54,086 nucleotides of DNA from Reticulitermes lucifugus (GCA_026260175.1 JAKCWW010002469.1:2728-56813); one strand, 5' to 3'; numbered from the stretch's first letter, positions 1 through 12,060 are shown. Numbers and translations are program-made. Notes: a model not told the origin generated them from the letters alone.

Positions 1-73
1 CTTTTATACATTTTATATTTTTAGTATGTACCTGTATTGTTAGTTTTGTTTATGTAATTCATAATCTCACAAG

Positions 74-118
74 AGTCCCTGATGATGATCCCAGAATGGG
101 ATCGAAACATGTTGGACT
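74..118 (+). ncRNA. hammerhead-ribozyme-like motif
   Basis: The element reads AGTCC, then CTGATGA (79-85), an extra T (86), GATCCC (87-92), a five-base loop, GGGATC (98-103), GAAAC (104-108), ATGTT and GGACT (114-118). GATCCC/GGGATC forms a perfect six-pair stem II. AGTCC/GGACT forms a perfect five-pair stem I. GAAAC..GT gives the tiny stem III known from hammerheads of Penelope-like retroelements, with GTT as the cleavage triplet before 114. The extra T between the CTGATGA core and stem II departs from the canonical core and may reduce or abolish cleavage. Family assignment is inferred from layout only. Confidence 0.55.
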
Positions 119-579
119 GGCTTACAGAGATTGTAATACACAATATCTAAAAAAAATAATCAGACTGCATTTGTTAGTTGAGTATTGTGTGTTTGATCAG
201 TGACAATGCACGGTGTGAATAATAAAAAATTCTTTAAACTTACTAGTCGGTAATGACAACACGATAAACATGCTGACATCAAAATAGCGAGCATTTATTC
301 CAGTTACTACAAATATTACGAAGCCGGTATGTTACATTCTTTTTTCCATTCTTGCACGAAATATGTAACATGAAAGCATTACTGAGAACTATGTCTGTCC
401 GTCCGTTAATATTGTTCCATCTCCGAAAACATTCAATGGATTTCAATGGAGTTTTTATTCGAATTGTACACTAAACGGTCCTTGCGGTTTCTATGTAAAT
501 ATTTCTTTATACGGACCTGAAATGGGACTTTGTTTATGTCCTTAAAATATGTGTGTGTATGTGTGCGCGCATACCCCAG

Positions 580-835
580 CAAGCTTGCTTACGCAGTGAA
601 GTTTCTGGCTTGTGTTCAATAAGTACCAGGTTCGTATCTCGGCCAAAACACCAACTACCCTGACTGAGGTTTTCGTATTTCTCCTCAGCCATTCCAGACA
701 ATTGCCGGGATAGTACCCCAATTAGCTACGTCACAAACTGCTCCTTCCAAATCTTTTGTAATTCATCTTTCACCAACCACTCTTCTTACATAGTCTGATA
801 TACTGAGAGTGCTGTTAAAATGAGCCACAAATAAA
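580..835 (+). repeat. decayed tRNA-derived SINE-like repeat
   Basis: A tRNA-like head has a degenerate B box (GGTTCGTATCTC near 629-640). It is followed by a body with a CTGAGG..CCTCAG inverted pair and an AT-rich tail ending in AAATAAATAA. This layout matches the insect SINE type in which a tRNA head precedes a conserved ~200-base body. The A box is weak and no target duplication was found. Confidence 0.4.
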
Positions 836-839
836 TAAC

Positions 840-2225
840 TATAAATATATAGCATTCAGATACGCCGTATTCATTCGTCTATCCGTCACGCTCTGTATCT
901 CGGAAACTAAAAAATTATGGCAGAAAGTTGTAAATACAAAAGTAATTCATCTCAGGAAATAAAACTAGAAAATTGTTAATTTTTACGTTTCAATCATGCG
1001 CTCGGCCCCAAAACAATTTATTTTCCTACAAGACAAGCAATAGGACAGTGACACGGCGAGCACTGTTATGGTCATTACATGTTAATGTAGTACAGGATCT
1101 TTTATCCCTATGTAAGTGTGGTCAAGACAGGCAGAAGTGTGTTTCTGAGCTTCGCCATGTAAGCTTTTGCAGAACGGTAGTTTCTTCTGCTAGAATTAAG
1201 GAGAGATATGATTAATGATTGTGGAAAAATGCTGGAATGATGCCTATAGCATAGACATAACTAACACAAAGTTTATAGAATTGTACGTGCACATTAGCCA
1301 TGATATAGAAGTAGTTTCCTGTCTTTAGTAAAGTGACAGTCTCTGTCATAGGGATACCATTCTCTTTCCTTTACTTTCCCATTTTGAAACATGCGGATGG
1401 CAAAATAGTAATAATTACCACGAACAAAAAATGTGCGTGCAGACTAATCTTATACATAAAATGAGTTTGGTTCTTGGCTTGTGAATTGGATTTCCCGCCA
1501 GAGTGCGGGGTGTGTTACTGACCCTCCAACGTCGAGGGTTCTGTCGTTACTACAGTACTTGGCAGTAAGTCTCATGGACAGTTACATATAGCGCGTTTCC
1601 GAGCTAGAAATGCATAACAATTGTACATACGTGCCCCTATAGGACATACCAAAAATATGGTTTATCAAGAGGCATTACTTTAAATGCAGCCTGTCGGTAA
1701 ATATTAACAGACAATGAACATTTTACAGAAAAGCATGCATTAAATATACGTAGTATTATAACGTGTTTTAATGTTTATGATTTGGTTTCTGGTCGTAAAG
1801 CAACTACGGACCGTTCAAAGAAAGGGTATATCAAGTAGTGTGGCACAAAATACAGTTATTTTTAAAAAGTCCATCTATGACGTCACAGTATTCAGTACAA
1901 GATATTTCGTGTTTTCTGCAACAAACATTATCCAATTACAGCAAAACCTTCACAGATCATCGACGTACGTTACCTGTATTTGATAGATGGATTTGATTTT
2001 GAACTAAAATTTACGTTCTTGTGTTTAACCACGGGTCTTCTCCCACTGGACTGAAATGATATTTACGCCTCCGGCAGTGGCTGTGTTAGTTTAACAATTT
2101 TATACTGAAGACTTTTTGATGGTTGGTGAAATACAAAGCACAAGGAAAAGTATGTATGAATGTATTAACACATGTCTGTACGTGAATATCTTAACTGGTA
2201 TAGTGTCTAAGGCTACAGGCAGGCG
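840..2225. other. gene-free AT-rich stretch
   Basis: Only short open frames occur, none with codon or domain features of a real protein. The stretch contains CGTCTATCCGTCACGC-type phrases (near 875) related to others near 385, which suggests old repeat remains. No RNA gene or clear regulatory site was seen. Confidence 0.5.
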
Positions 2226-2226
2226 G

Positions 2227-2440
2227 TCCGACGTACGGTGTTTTGATTGCCGGCAAGGGCAAGAGATCTCTCCGTCATACTGCCCAGAGTGGCTCTGCGG
2301 CCCAACCATCCTCCTACCCAGCAGATACTGGAGGCCCCTTCCTCAGAGGTAAAGCGGCCAGAACGTGAAGCTAGATGCTGACCACCTAGTGCCGAGGTTT
2401 AAAAGGCGTGGCGCTACACCTACACCCCATACGTCATTAT
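2227..2440 (+). repeat. 5'-truncated tRNA-derived SINE body
   Basis: This shares the phrases CCTCCTACCCAG..ACTGG, GGTAAAGCGGCCAG and CCACCTAGTGCCGAGG with the full copies at 29081 and 47270. The tRNA-like head is missing. It belongs to the most abundant SINE family in the window, which has at least six copies. Confidence 0.65.
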
Positions 2441-2643
2441 GGCGTGCAAAAGTCCAACTTTAACATTATACTCTTTTTCTGGTACAGCAGAAGCTACATT
2501 ACATTAATATGGAACGAAATTAAATCAAAATAACATAGTGTTCAATTCTCCGACACCAAAGAAAATTCCGTTGCATATTTCAGGCACAGAAGTCATCAAA
2601 TGTACTAATGATATGTATTGCAATATATGGTGTGTCAACCTAC

Positions 2644-3483
2644 CGTCCACTGGAAGTACGAGGAAGGATAAACATAGGGCCAGTGTATCTCCAACCAGGA
2701 CTTGTGTTTGGGGTTCTCGGTTGACAGGCCGACATCAGCCTCTGTGGTTTGTTCCAGTACCGACATATTCTTGCTGTCCGTGGCAGCAAACACGAAGGAT
2801 CTTGTAGTGCTGTTCCTCCAGTCTTCGTCAAGCGCTTTCTTCTTGCTGCCGCCCACGCGGTCATGTTCCTTCGCACCCCCTTCTTCTTCCAGAAGTCCTT
2901 CGATCTCCATAGGTCCTTGTTGCTGGGTAGTAGCGCTGATCCCTGCTTCTTCTGTAGTCAACGACATGGTCACTTGCACAGGTGCCTTAGTAGTTGTAAT
3001 AACCTCCTCAGGCAATAAAGATGGGCTGACATTCGTAGAAGTGAGGTCTAACTTGTGGGTGGAAGATGTACGAGTAGTGGTGCCTTCTGATGTTGGTTCC
3101 GGCCCAACACTTGCCAGTGTTGATGTGTTATGATGCGCAATCACGGTCTTATTCGTCTGTAGTGATACAGAATGGTGGCCATGGTGTCCACCATGATGGT
3201 GACCATTGTTATTACTGCTGAAACGTCGCAAGGCCGATGGAAGGGCGACAACGTCTGTGGAAATGAGTAGAGGTACAACAGCAGCCCCTAGGACGCCACA
3301 CGCAAGGATTAGTGTTATGATCAGGATTGTGGCTGTGCGTCCTCGCCTTGCTCTCCGGCGCACACCGGCGCTGATGCGTCCACAGATGTTGTTGTTGGCG
3401 GCCGTGATGGCTGCAGCGTCGTCTTGCTGCGGGAGGATTGTGTACTGAAGGGAGTTCTCACCATGTCTGACTGTTTTGTACAT
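2644..3483 (-). CDS. type II membrane protein, first coding exon
   Basis: This 280-residue open exon starts at ATG (3483). It has a short basic cytoplasmic tail with an Arg-rich stretch (RRRARRGR, about 42-49), one hydrophobic helix at about 51-74, and no signal peptide before it, so a type II topology is inferred. The ectodomain is His/Gly-rich (NGHHHGGHHGHH), then Ser/Thr-rich and mucin-like, with several N-glycosylation sequons (NKT, NTS, NVS, NST, NMS). It turns acidic and ends with an aromatic segment (HWPYVYPSSYFQWT). Directly after TGGACG comes GTAGGT, a fair splice donor, in phase 0; three codons later the frame stops. The folded ectodomain should therefore be in later exons to the left or outside the window. 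I do not recognise the family. The start context is plausible but untested. Confidence 0.65.
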
Positions 3484-4059
3484 TGTAGCTACGTTGCAGG
3501 TGTTTTGTTCTAGCCTCGTGACACCTCTTGGAGAACGTTTATTTGAAATTACAGGCGTTCCTTGTTGTAATATGTTACTTTATGAACATTCTGCTACGAA
3601 GTCAAATAACAACAGGCACACAATTTTATAAAACCGGTTCCCATGAAACTAATTTAGATTTAGTTTTAAAATATATTATTAAATAGAGTAGGCATTAGAT
3701 GTTCATAGATAATGCAATAACAAAAATTCACCTTCGCGATTTTGTCAAATTATAACAAATGTGTCCGTAACAACGAATATGAATTATATTAAGAAGAGCA
3801 GGTGTGCTACCACAGGTTGTCTCCATCCACACGTCACAATATTAGCTTCTGTGCAGTTCTTCAGTCTATACACAAACTGTACTGTACGCCGATCTGTAAG
3901 AACACCGCCAGCCAATCATCTGATTTATTACGTCACACGTGGTGCGGGCAATCTTAAATTAGCAGACACCAGTACACAGTTACGGCTGTACGCTTGGCAC
4001 ACACAACACAGCTGATATGAACAGGCAGGCAGACACAGCGACTCTTGTGTGCTACACGA

Positions 4060-4140
4060 CAGGCATCTTGCGGTACTCCGGCGCACGTCAGAACGTGTGT
4101 TCACCCCCACGAGTCGCGTCGCGCGCGCCAACACGCACAG
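4060..4140 (-). promoter_or_regulatory. CpG-rich candidate promoter
   Basis: About 580 bases upstream of the type II membrane protein ATG lies a sharply CpG-rich stretch (CGGCGCACG, GTCGCGTCGCGCGCGCC) in otherwise AT-rich DNA. The position suits a promoter or 5' UTR start. No TATA box or initiator was convincingly identified. Confidence 0.3.
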
Positions 4141-4369
4141 CCTTAGCGTAGCTCGCTGTTTAATCAATAAGAGAAATATACCCCTTTCAACTGGGGGGTC
4201 ACCATGGGAGAGACCACGTTTTCTACCGATATCGCATCAGTTATTTCTCCTGCGGGAGGAGAGGGGAGAAAAAAGCCTCAGTGATGGATAAGCCAGACAA
4301 GAAGTAACTAACAGCATGGAGCAAAGTCCTTGAGAAGCTAACAGTTCCTCAGCTACTCAAGAAATTCTC

Positions 4370-4530
4370 CGCATTTTATGGAACCCGAAGTTACCTTACT
4401 GCGTTTGCCCGCCACCTGTTCCTATCCTGAGCCAGATCAATCTAGTTCACCCCCCAAATCCCAGTTATTGAAATTTAGTTTTAATATTATCCTCCCAGAC
4501 ACGAACAATGCAGAAAATTCAAGTCTTCTG
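4370..4530 (-). mobile_element. LINE 3'-end fragment
   Basis: On the minus strand the sequence encodes, across frameshifts, WEDNIK, then a stretch matching the L(A)QDRNRWR motif, then LRVP just before the end. This is the known C-terminal tail of a very common insect non-LTR retrotransposon. The copy is short and dead. Better copies of the same tail lie at 26460 and 28865. Confidence 0.55.
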
Positions 4531-4639
4531 GGATGTTGCACTATGTCAACAGGTAAACAGCGACGGCATTTCGAAGGACCTTTAGTAGTCCAAGTTGACC
4601 CTGAACATAAAGAGGCACTATGTTCAGGACCGGTATAAG

Positions 4640-5015
4640 GGGCGGACCAGCCGGGCGGCTGACCGGGGCGCCAACTTACAAGAGGCGCTAAGGCGTTACT
4701 GAAATAATCGTAAATATGGCACTGGTAAACTCAGGTTTTCCACACACGAAAGAATTTCTCCGAAAATTATATGCCATTTGGGCCCGCGCCCTCAAAAATG
4801 TTCATCAGTCCTGTTCCAGGTCGAAATAATTCAAAGCATATCGGTTTTGAGGGGCGCCAAATTATTAGCTTGCCCGGGTCGACGAATTAATGGCCTGCCC
4901 GCATGTTTCGGGCCGGCCCTGACTGCGATCCTTGAAACGTCGGTAACCGTTTACCAGACATCACGTCGTAACACCCAAAAGACTTGCATCTTCAGCAAGA
5001 GCGCTGTGAGAACCT
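4640..5015 (+). repeat. GC-rich repeat plus half of a foldback element
   Basis: The first part (4640-4915) is rich in GGCGCC phrases typical of an interspersed repeat. From about 4930, TGAAACGTCGGTAACCGTTT and TACCAGACATCACGTCGTAA.. match, with changes, the right arm of the 48113-48338 palindrome, including its GAAACGTCGGT core and its AGAGCGC..CAGATCTC end. It is therefore a degraded half copy of that family. Confidence 0.5.
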
Positions 5016-5450
5016 CAGATCTCTCAAGAACAATGTTATGGAAAGAAAGAGAATGAGAGCCAAAACGGAAGAAATTAAGCGTTCGTGACAATGGTCGAGT
5101 AACCGCATCATGGTCATGTTCGACATGGTCCACTCTCCGAAGAATGTTTAATAAACGTGACATTTCCACAGTTGGCGCTTCTGGCATTTTCAAGAGATAC
5201 TTAATCATTATATTGACAGATACGTCTTTTGTATTCAACAAGTTACGATTATTTATAACAATACGCTGACATGTCTCTTCTATTTTCTATTTTTGTCATT
5301 ATACTGAGATTTTTTTTACTAAACAATTGAAGTGCCACAGTTTGGAACATTTCAGACGGAACACGTTTTAATACGTACAATACACGAGCAAGAGTCGGTG
5401 CCAGTGCTGACACACATTCTGTATGCCTTGATGAATACGCCAATTAATAT

Positions 5451-5711
5451 ACTTTTGTTTTCTGTGGCGCAACAGCCCCGAGTGGGCCAGGGCCTCCTCA
5501 TTTTAGAGGCTTCACGATCACACTCAGACACACCACACTCGATAGGACTCCTCTAGACGAGTGCTCAGCCCGACGCAGAGACCTCTACCTGACAACACAC
5601 AACACTCAAATGAGACAGACATCCACGCCCCCGGCGGGATTCAAACCCGCAATCCCAGCAAGCAAGTGGCCGCAGATTAACGCCTTAGACCGCGCGGCCA
5701 CTGGGATTGGC
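5451..5711 (-). repeat. tRNA-derived SINE with target duplication
   Basis: Read on the minus strand, the head has an A box (TGGCCGCGCGGT, about 5691-5702) and a B box (GGTTTGAATCC, about 5637-5650). The body contains GGACTCCTAT and GTTGCGCCACAGAAAAC. ACGCCAATTAATAT (5437-5450) and ACGCCAATGAATAT (5712-5725) flank it and form a 14-base target duplication with one mismatch. This is the best-preserved SINE insertion in the window. Confidence 0.8.
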
Positions 5712-5725
5712 ACGCCAATGAATAT

Positions 5726-8700
5726 TACGCGACAATATTTACGAGTGTAATTACATCAAAAATGAGAAAATTCCTTAAAATTGTTCGAAAATGTGCCACG
5801 GTAGGTAAAATAAATGGTCACCTGCTGGCAGAACTCCGATCACTGGTATCTACTAGAAATGAAGAGTTTTCCCCTCTTTCGCACCGACGAATATCCCGTC
5901 GTACCAACAAATCAAATCACTTTTTTTTCATAGACTCGACACTATAATAGTTTAAGAACCAAAAACCACATTGTCTTTCTTTCCTGGCTTTTATAAGTTG
6001 TAGAGTACTAACAGTTTTTTAAATTCTAGATTTCGACGGAAAAAGACACAACTTGGTTCTAAGTACACCAACTGCCAAACACCAGGCAAATGTTAAAAGT
6101 TAAATGAATGACTGACAAAATTATGTTGGCAGTCTGGTAATGACAGTTTTAACGACTCTTTCTTTATATCTTATTTCCTTATCATTTGAAAATAATGATA
6201 ATGATGGTGATTATAATAACGATAAAAATGACGATGGTGATGATCCTTTTGTAGTTCTTGAAATGTTGGTGCTTCCAATAAATTTTTAGTGCCTATTTCA
6301 TAACAACGAATACCTGCCTATTTGTTGCGTTTAAAAGCCTTCTCTAGGCGCCTAAATACCCTGTCTCCTTAAGCATAACTAATTTTGTCAGTGCTGTATT
6401 TCAGCAGCAAGTGTCAGTAGTTGCACACCATCATCTGTATACCAGCCACGATAATCAACGGTATAGGCGAAAGGACGGAGCCGCGTCAGTAGTCAGCTGT
6501 GAAATATTTGATTCCTTCTAACTTGTTACAATTTGAAGATCATATCAATGGACTACCTTGGTTGTCAGTCCCTATCGATAAAAGATTTTAAAACGTACGT
6601 TGTGTTTAACATTGTGAATCACCATTGTAGTCCTTAACTTCTCCAAAAATACTACATACTATAAAATGGCGCATTTGACTTGGACTAATCCGGTCGAATG
6701 ACCTTCTCTGCCCCCCTTGTGCAGCCGCTGTATGAATTCTGCAACTTGATGCCAGTTATCAGTGTTGAGATAAATTAGGTAAAATATTTTTCTTACTATC
6801 GAAATTGTACCTGCTGTAGAGATCGACAATGTACTTCGGCAGCAATATGCAATTAATACAGAACTATGCCAAGAGCTGATAGCAACTGTCAAACAGACCA
6901 ACGATGTAGTGATGTTGGAAAACAGAAGGGTAGACACTAATAACCTCAGTCAGCAAAAATTACACAATTTTTAACAGGGCAAATAGCTGAACAGAAGTAC
7001 TCACCTTCCCAAAGGCAAAAAAAATTGCAGCTCTGAAACACAAACTACTATGTACATGAAACGCACAGACGTAAATCAACAAGCCGTCCACATCACACCA
7101 CCACCGTCAGATAAGTACTACCAACATCAAGAAGTGAAAACAGTTCGTTAAACCTCTGAACTATCGCCATTATACTTGTATATAACTGCGTCAGGACAGT
7201 TTACGTAAAGAAACACCCTTGCAAAAAATGGGTGCTTCAGTCGTAGATACAATCCGTTATCACAAGCAGTAACTTTGTTGCAAAGGTAAAAACACAAGGA
7301 ATCGGAGATTATTTTTCTTTGTATTTCATTACATACTCATCACATCGTGTAACTTACTACAGAAAAGCAACACCACAACTGCACGAAAAACATGCTCGCC
7401 AGTACCAAAGTTCCATTCTCTTAACAACATATACATATATACAAACATGACATGTAGCAATCACAGCAGCTTGGTGATAAAGTGAACATGACGTGAACTG
7501 CAATGTTGTGCATTCACTCCTGTACTGACGTCTTGCTTTATTTCCTCCAGGACAAAGCAACCACCTCTGCTCGACTACAGATGCTTGACCGTTTTTCCTA
7601 ACGGTATGCCTCTGAAATGTTTCTTTCGCTGGAATGACGCTGTACTCTCTGAACAATACTACCAATGCCAGTCACATATCTCTAATGAACACGCATCAAA
7701 TACGGCAACATAAAATCAGCATTACAAGTTAGATTCTTGCACTTCCGCAGAATATAATCCATATTCCTATGCTAAGAAAGCAAGCACATTAAAAATAACA
7801 GCATATTCACATTATAAAAACTATTGAACACAAAAAAATTGTTGTCACCACACATTCTTGCTCCACAGCAAAATACAAATAACTTCATACACATAAAAAC
7901 CATAGCGCTGGGATTTCATTATTTGAAAACTAAGATGCTAAGAACATACTAACTACAAAAGAGAAGAATTGAGAAAACTGCAAGACAAACTTCCCTACTA
8001 CTGTACTCTTGGGGGCCAACACAGCTAGATATCGAATGCTTGTTATGGCCAGACATCCTCTTCTATCACAGGCATGTCCTCTAAACGCAAATTTTGATAT
8101 CCTGACTTTTTTGTTGAATGAATTAAATGTCCTCGTTTTCTAAAATTTCACTCTTACTTCGGACCTCCAATAATCAATTCTTTAAAATGTTTTGAAACGT
8201 GTATGTTGGTCAGCATTTCCTCTTGGAGTGCCGATGACTGACATTACAACTGAATCATTACAAGGAACAATGCCGTGCATACCATTCTAAAAATACGGAC
8301 ATATGTACCACACACTTGCCATTTATGCTGAGACACCCAAAATGCATTATCACGTTACTAGAGCTGTACATTAAAATGACGTCACCCGACTGTGCAATGT
8401 TGAAATCAACCCCGAGGGGCGGAGCTGCAATGTCGTATGGACACTAGAACTGGAACAATACTAAAACTGCAAGTGCTGCATTTTAATTATGTATTTGCTG
8501 TTGTAGCAAAAGAACGACCAACACCAGTTCTACATTTAAAACACCTCATGACTGAAGAACAATAATGGTTCTAAGTACAACAATGACATCTCCACTGACA
8601 CCAGAAGGAATTGCCCCAAATGACAATCCACTCTGTTGCATGTTTGTGTGTGCCTCAACATTGTCTTGGGCATTTAACCAATTTGTTTCTGCATTCACTC

Positions 8701-8840
8701 ACATTTGCTAATATTCTGCAACAATATGCAAGGTCAGTAGATACACATATTAGCAGAGAGAAAAGAAGCCCAGAAATCGAATAGTGTCCTCGGATTGCGT
8801 AAGTGTGCAGGTCCTGCTGTCATAAGCATTGAGGAAGGCC
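5726..8840. other. gene-free stretch
   Basis: About 3.1 kb of AT-rich DNA contains only short, protein-unlike frames. A GATGATGGTGAT-type low-complexity patch lies near 6190-6245. No domains, RNA genes or clear inverted repeats were noticed. Confidence 0.5.
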
Positions 8841-8847
8841 TGTTTAG

Positions 8848-8880
8848 TGATGACGATGATGATGATCACCATCGTCATCA
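8848..8880. repeat. short perfect inverted repeat
   Basis: TGATGACGATG (8848-8858) and CATCGTCATCA (8870-8880) are perfect complements around an 11-base centre. It abuts the left edge of the foldback element at 8879, so it may mark a junction or be a simple-repeat accident. Confidence 0.6.
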
Positions 8881-9085
8881 TGAGGTCTTCACTCTTCTGG
8901 GTTGTGATGCAATGTATGTTGATAGTTGTTTACCGACGTTCCGTGACGGCCTATCGGTCCCATCTTCAAGGGCCAAACAGTCCAAGAATCACGACACTTG
9001 ACGATGGGACCAATAAGCTGTCCCGAAACGTCGGTAAACCACCAACATACACTGCATAACAACCCCGAAGAGTAAAGACCTCATC
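8879..9085. mobile_element. foldback element with outward hammerhead-like motifs
   Basis: The left arm (8879-8970) and right arm (8997-9085) are imperfect reverse complements of about 90 bases around a 26-base centre. The right arm contains GATGGGACC..GTCCCGAAACGTCGG, the same hairpin-plus-GAAAC core as the palindrome at 48113. The left arm carries the mirror copy, with CCGACGTTCC. The two motifs point away from the centre. There is no coding capacity. Confidence 0.65.
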
Positions 9086-9129
9086 TACACTGAGGTGGAA
9101 GCCAGAAGTCTCACATCACCATCACCTTT

Positions 9130-9640
9130 GGCACTAAAACTTTTATTCTAAGAGTCCTGGCCTCCATAAGCAACCTCCTCCATTCATCCTATTCCAGTGT
9201 GGCTAACCACCAATGTCTGATGCCCGTAGATCTAGCGTCCTTGCTCACTTTCTCCAGCCATTTTTTTCTTGGTCTACCAGGTGTTCTTCTGCCTTCTACC
9301 TCTTCTCCAGTAGCCTCCTTCGAGTTTGCATTTCGTCCATTCACCATACATGGGCTTCCCACCGCAGCCCTTTACTTCTTACACATATTAATAGTTTTGG
9401 CTCATCAAGGTGGTCGCATAACTCTTTAATGTACCTGCTTCTCCACTGGCCATCATCCTGTACAGGACCATACCTGTTCAGTGATAGGTACGTCCATAGT
9501 TTGTACTTGCTTACTGCATCACTTCTTTCCCGAGTGTGAATACTATATAAAGCACATGTTCTTCTCCAATAATACACTGTATTCCATATCAAACAAAGGG
9601 TCCATTACAATCAGAAAACTTAAGCATTCTACATCCAAAA
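9130..9640 (-). mobile_element. LINE C-terminal fragment
   Basis: The minus strand encodes, with breaks, TLLRTCALY-like residues, GPVQDDGQWRSRY.KEL, then KGLRWEAHVWRMNG, then a proline/arginine run RTPGRPRKKWLEK and finally an EWRRLLMEARTL tail. These are the conserved end-of-ORF2 motifs of a CR1/RTE-like non-LTR retrotransposon (known family pattern). In-frame stops show it is dead. It is 5'-truncated, as is usual for LINE insertions. Confidence 0.65.
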
Positions 9641-10156
9641 ATTTGTATTATGGCACCCAAATGTTAAAAGTTAGCTATATACAGATAAGATGGCAGGAGG
9701 GAGTATGTACATGACACACTGCATGCAGTCTCCTGTTTTGTAATTTACAAAATCTGATAACCCTACGTGTATTGGGCACGTCACATGAACAGTAAATCAC
9801 AAAATTAATTTGAAACGCAGCACATGAAATCAAACAGAAAAGCAAACAAAAGATTTGAATGTGAGGATACTGGGATGCTGTTAATACGAATACTGAAAAT
9901 AAGTGACATGATGAGACAGGTGAAACCCAAGGTGTGCCACTAGACGCAAACATTCAGCCAGAATTTCTTCTCCACTGGAATCACAAAGGTTGTGTATCAT
10001 CGAGACAAATGCCCAAATTGTTGTGGAGATTACCGTCAGGAAAAGTTGTCTATTACTCCTTGTCCTGCGGGGTATCTGGTGAAATAACAAATACTGTTAG
10101 CACACAAGTAAATGTTACTTCCTAAACACCCCAAACAGTATTTAATGCCACTTTTG

Positions 10157-10200
10157 TGGTGTATATATATATATATATACACATATACCCACATATATAT
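10157..10200. repeat. TA-rich microsatellite
   Basis: A (TA)n run with interspersed CACATA units. It is simple sequence with no evident function. Confidence 0.85.
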
Positions 10201-10319
10201 TCAAACCTTTACGCACGTAACTTAGTATATATCAATGACATGCTGCTCCTGTATGAAGCCAAACAATATAGTTCTGGAACTCATTATATAACAAGTGATA
10301 CACAAAATAAAAAATGTTT

Positions 10320-11060
10320 TATTTTCTTTCACAGTAATCTCCCTTGACTGGAACAAATTTCTTACATATTTCTGAAAGCTGCGCACCAGTCACCGACGGC
10401 ATCCAAAAGAACGGCCGTTAATTCGGCAGTTATGATATTCTTGTTGTCGTCGATGTCCAGAAATCTTCCCTTTTGTTTGCGGAACAGGGGTGGTTTTCAC
10501 TTTAGGAAACAAAAAAAAAGTCGGCTGGCACGAGGTCCGGTAAATAAGGTGGTCGGCTGATCTCCATCACATCATGATTCGTCAGAAGGGCTTCACTGTC
10601 GCAGCAGAATGAGTGGTAGATATGCAAAGGAAACACACTGCCCTTCTCAGGAAATCCTTGTAAATAACTTTCCCAGTACCTGTACATAAAACACACTGTT
10701 CACTGTTTTTTCCTTCAGCCACAAATGCTCTGTGGATCACACGGTTTCGTGATCGACTTTCGCACGCCTTTCTGGGCCTTGTTGATGACCTTGAGCTATT
10801 GAGCCGTGATATTTATTTCAGGCTCATACTATGATAAAACACAAAGACCTGTCTCCAGCAACGATGCAACTGAGAAAGAGTAGAATGGATGGAGTCTTCA
10901 CGAACTGTGGCTGTGCTCCTTTGCTCAGCCATGAGACAGTGTGGAAGAAACTTCACGTAAATGTTCCTCTTTCGCAAACCTTTAAGAAGAATGTGACAAT
11001 CATCTCCCGGTTAATGTGCAGCTGATCCTCTTTAACAATTTAGGTTTCAGGCCACCAGTT
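10320..11060 (-). pseudogene. mariner transposase remnant
   Basis: On the minus strand, across several frameshifts and stops, one reads an EDQLHINREM block, CIVAGDRSL (from the IVTGDET box with the first catalytic Asp), NSVFYVQVL, and PPYLPDLVPADFFFVS. The last is the mariner PPYSPDLAPCDFFLFP box with the third Asp. It is followed by a segment resembling the mariner C-terminus. The order and direction are those of mariner transposases. No intact frame remains and the ends were not mapped. Confidence 0.7.
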
Positions 11061-11854
11061 CACAAAATTTCGCAACTGGTCCTGGATTTTGAGTAGACAA
11101 TGCCCACTATCTGGAACATCTTCCACGTCCTCATGCCCCTCTCTGAATCTTTTAAACCACTCAAAACAAACACACAAGACAGAACCTCATTTCAATAAAC
11201 TGCTTCACACAAAACCTAATGCTTGTTCAGTGCTCCATGACAACAAAGAAAAACAACTTACATGGAGTGGGGAGGGGGGTTGCTGCTATGGATAAACTGA
11301 TTGAGCCATAATTTTCTTTTCACTCAGCTCTGGCAGTCATAGCATCAACGGAAAATGGATACATTTGGTTTATGCACCCAACCATACTTGCAAGACAGAC
11401 TCAATCCCGGATCTTTATTGTTTCACGTATGCATAATCTGGGTCTTATAATCACAAATGTTCAATGTAATCTCAGTACGTAACCGTTTGCAATTTGTGTG
11501 TCCTGTGTACCTACATACCTATGGTACAACATTCACATTCAAAACAATTAACTATTCAAATTAAAATAATCACAACTGTACGCATGTCAGTCCGGGAGAC
11601 TGCTCTTTGTATCACGGTTGTCTACATATGTACTACAACTCATAAGTTATTTTCACATTTTCTGGTCGTTCTGTTATTTTCTTGTGTGTAATCCAGTTGG
11701 TCATTGTCTCACCGTGCCCGTCAATGATACAGTGATAGCCCACATATTTTGTAGCTGTATCAGGACAGACACTTCGAAGAACTTAATACATTTGGCATCT
11801 TATGTTGTCACCATCGTAATGATTTGTCTTAAAAAATCCTTTCAACTAATTGAC

Positions 11855-12060
11855 ATACGACAATGGAGAAACAAGAGCAGTCAATCACAACTATGTAACA
11901 ATTTACTCTATATTATACTGCAACATGTTTCGGCTTTTGAAAAAGTTATCATGCAATGTAAAATACTTAAAGTAAGATTATCACATACTACGCAATAAAA
12001 TGTTTCTTTTTCATATAGTTGCGATCTCAACTTTACAGTACTGCGAGAGGCAGTACAAAT
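11855..12060 (-). repeat. interspersed repeat, minus copy, with hammerhead-like core
   Basis: Its reverse complement matches 13265-13460 over about 190 bases. Shared phrases include GTTGAGATC..CAACTA.ATGAAAAA, TGTGA.AATCTT.CTT and GACTGCTCTT.TTTCTCCAT. It contains GCCGAAACATGTTGCAG, a decayed version of the CTGATGATGG..CCGAAACATGT motif. Together with the plus copy it flanks the mariner remnant at 12190-12945. Confidence 0.6.

Noticed and set aside
2702..3133. 143-residue plus-strand frame
   Set aside because: It is the antisense shadow of the type II membrane protein exon, which has better composition, start and splice donor.
7357..7665. 102-residue minus frame
   Set aside because: No splice or start support and no family resemblance; chance frame in gene-free DNA.
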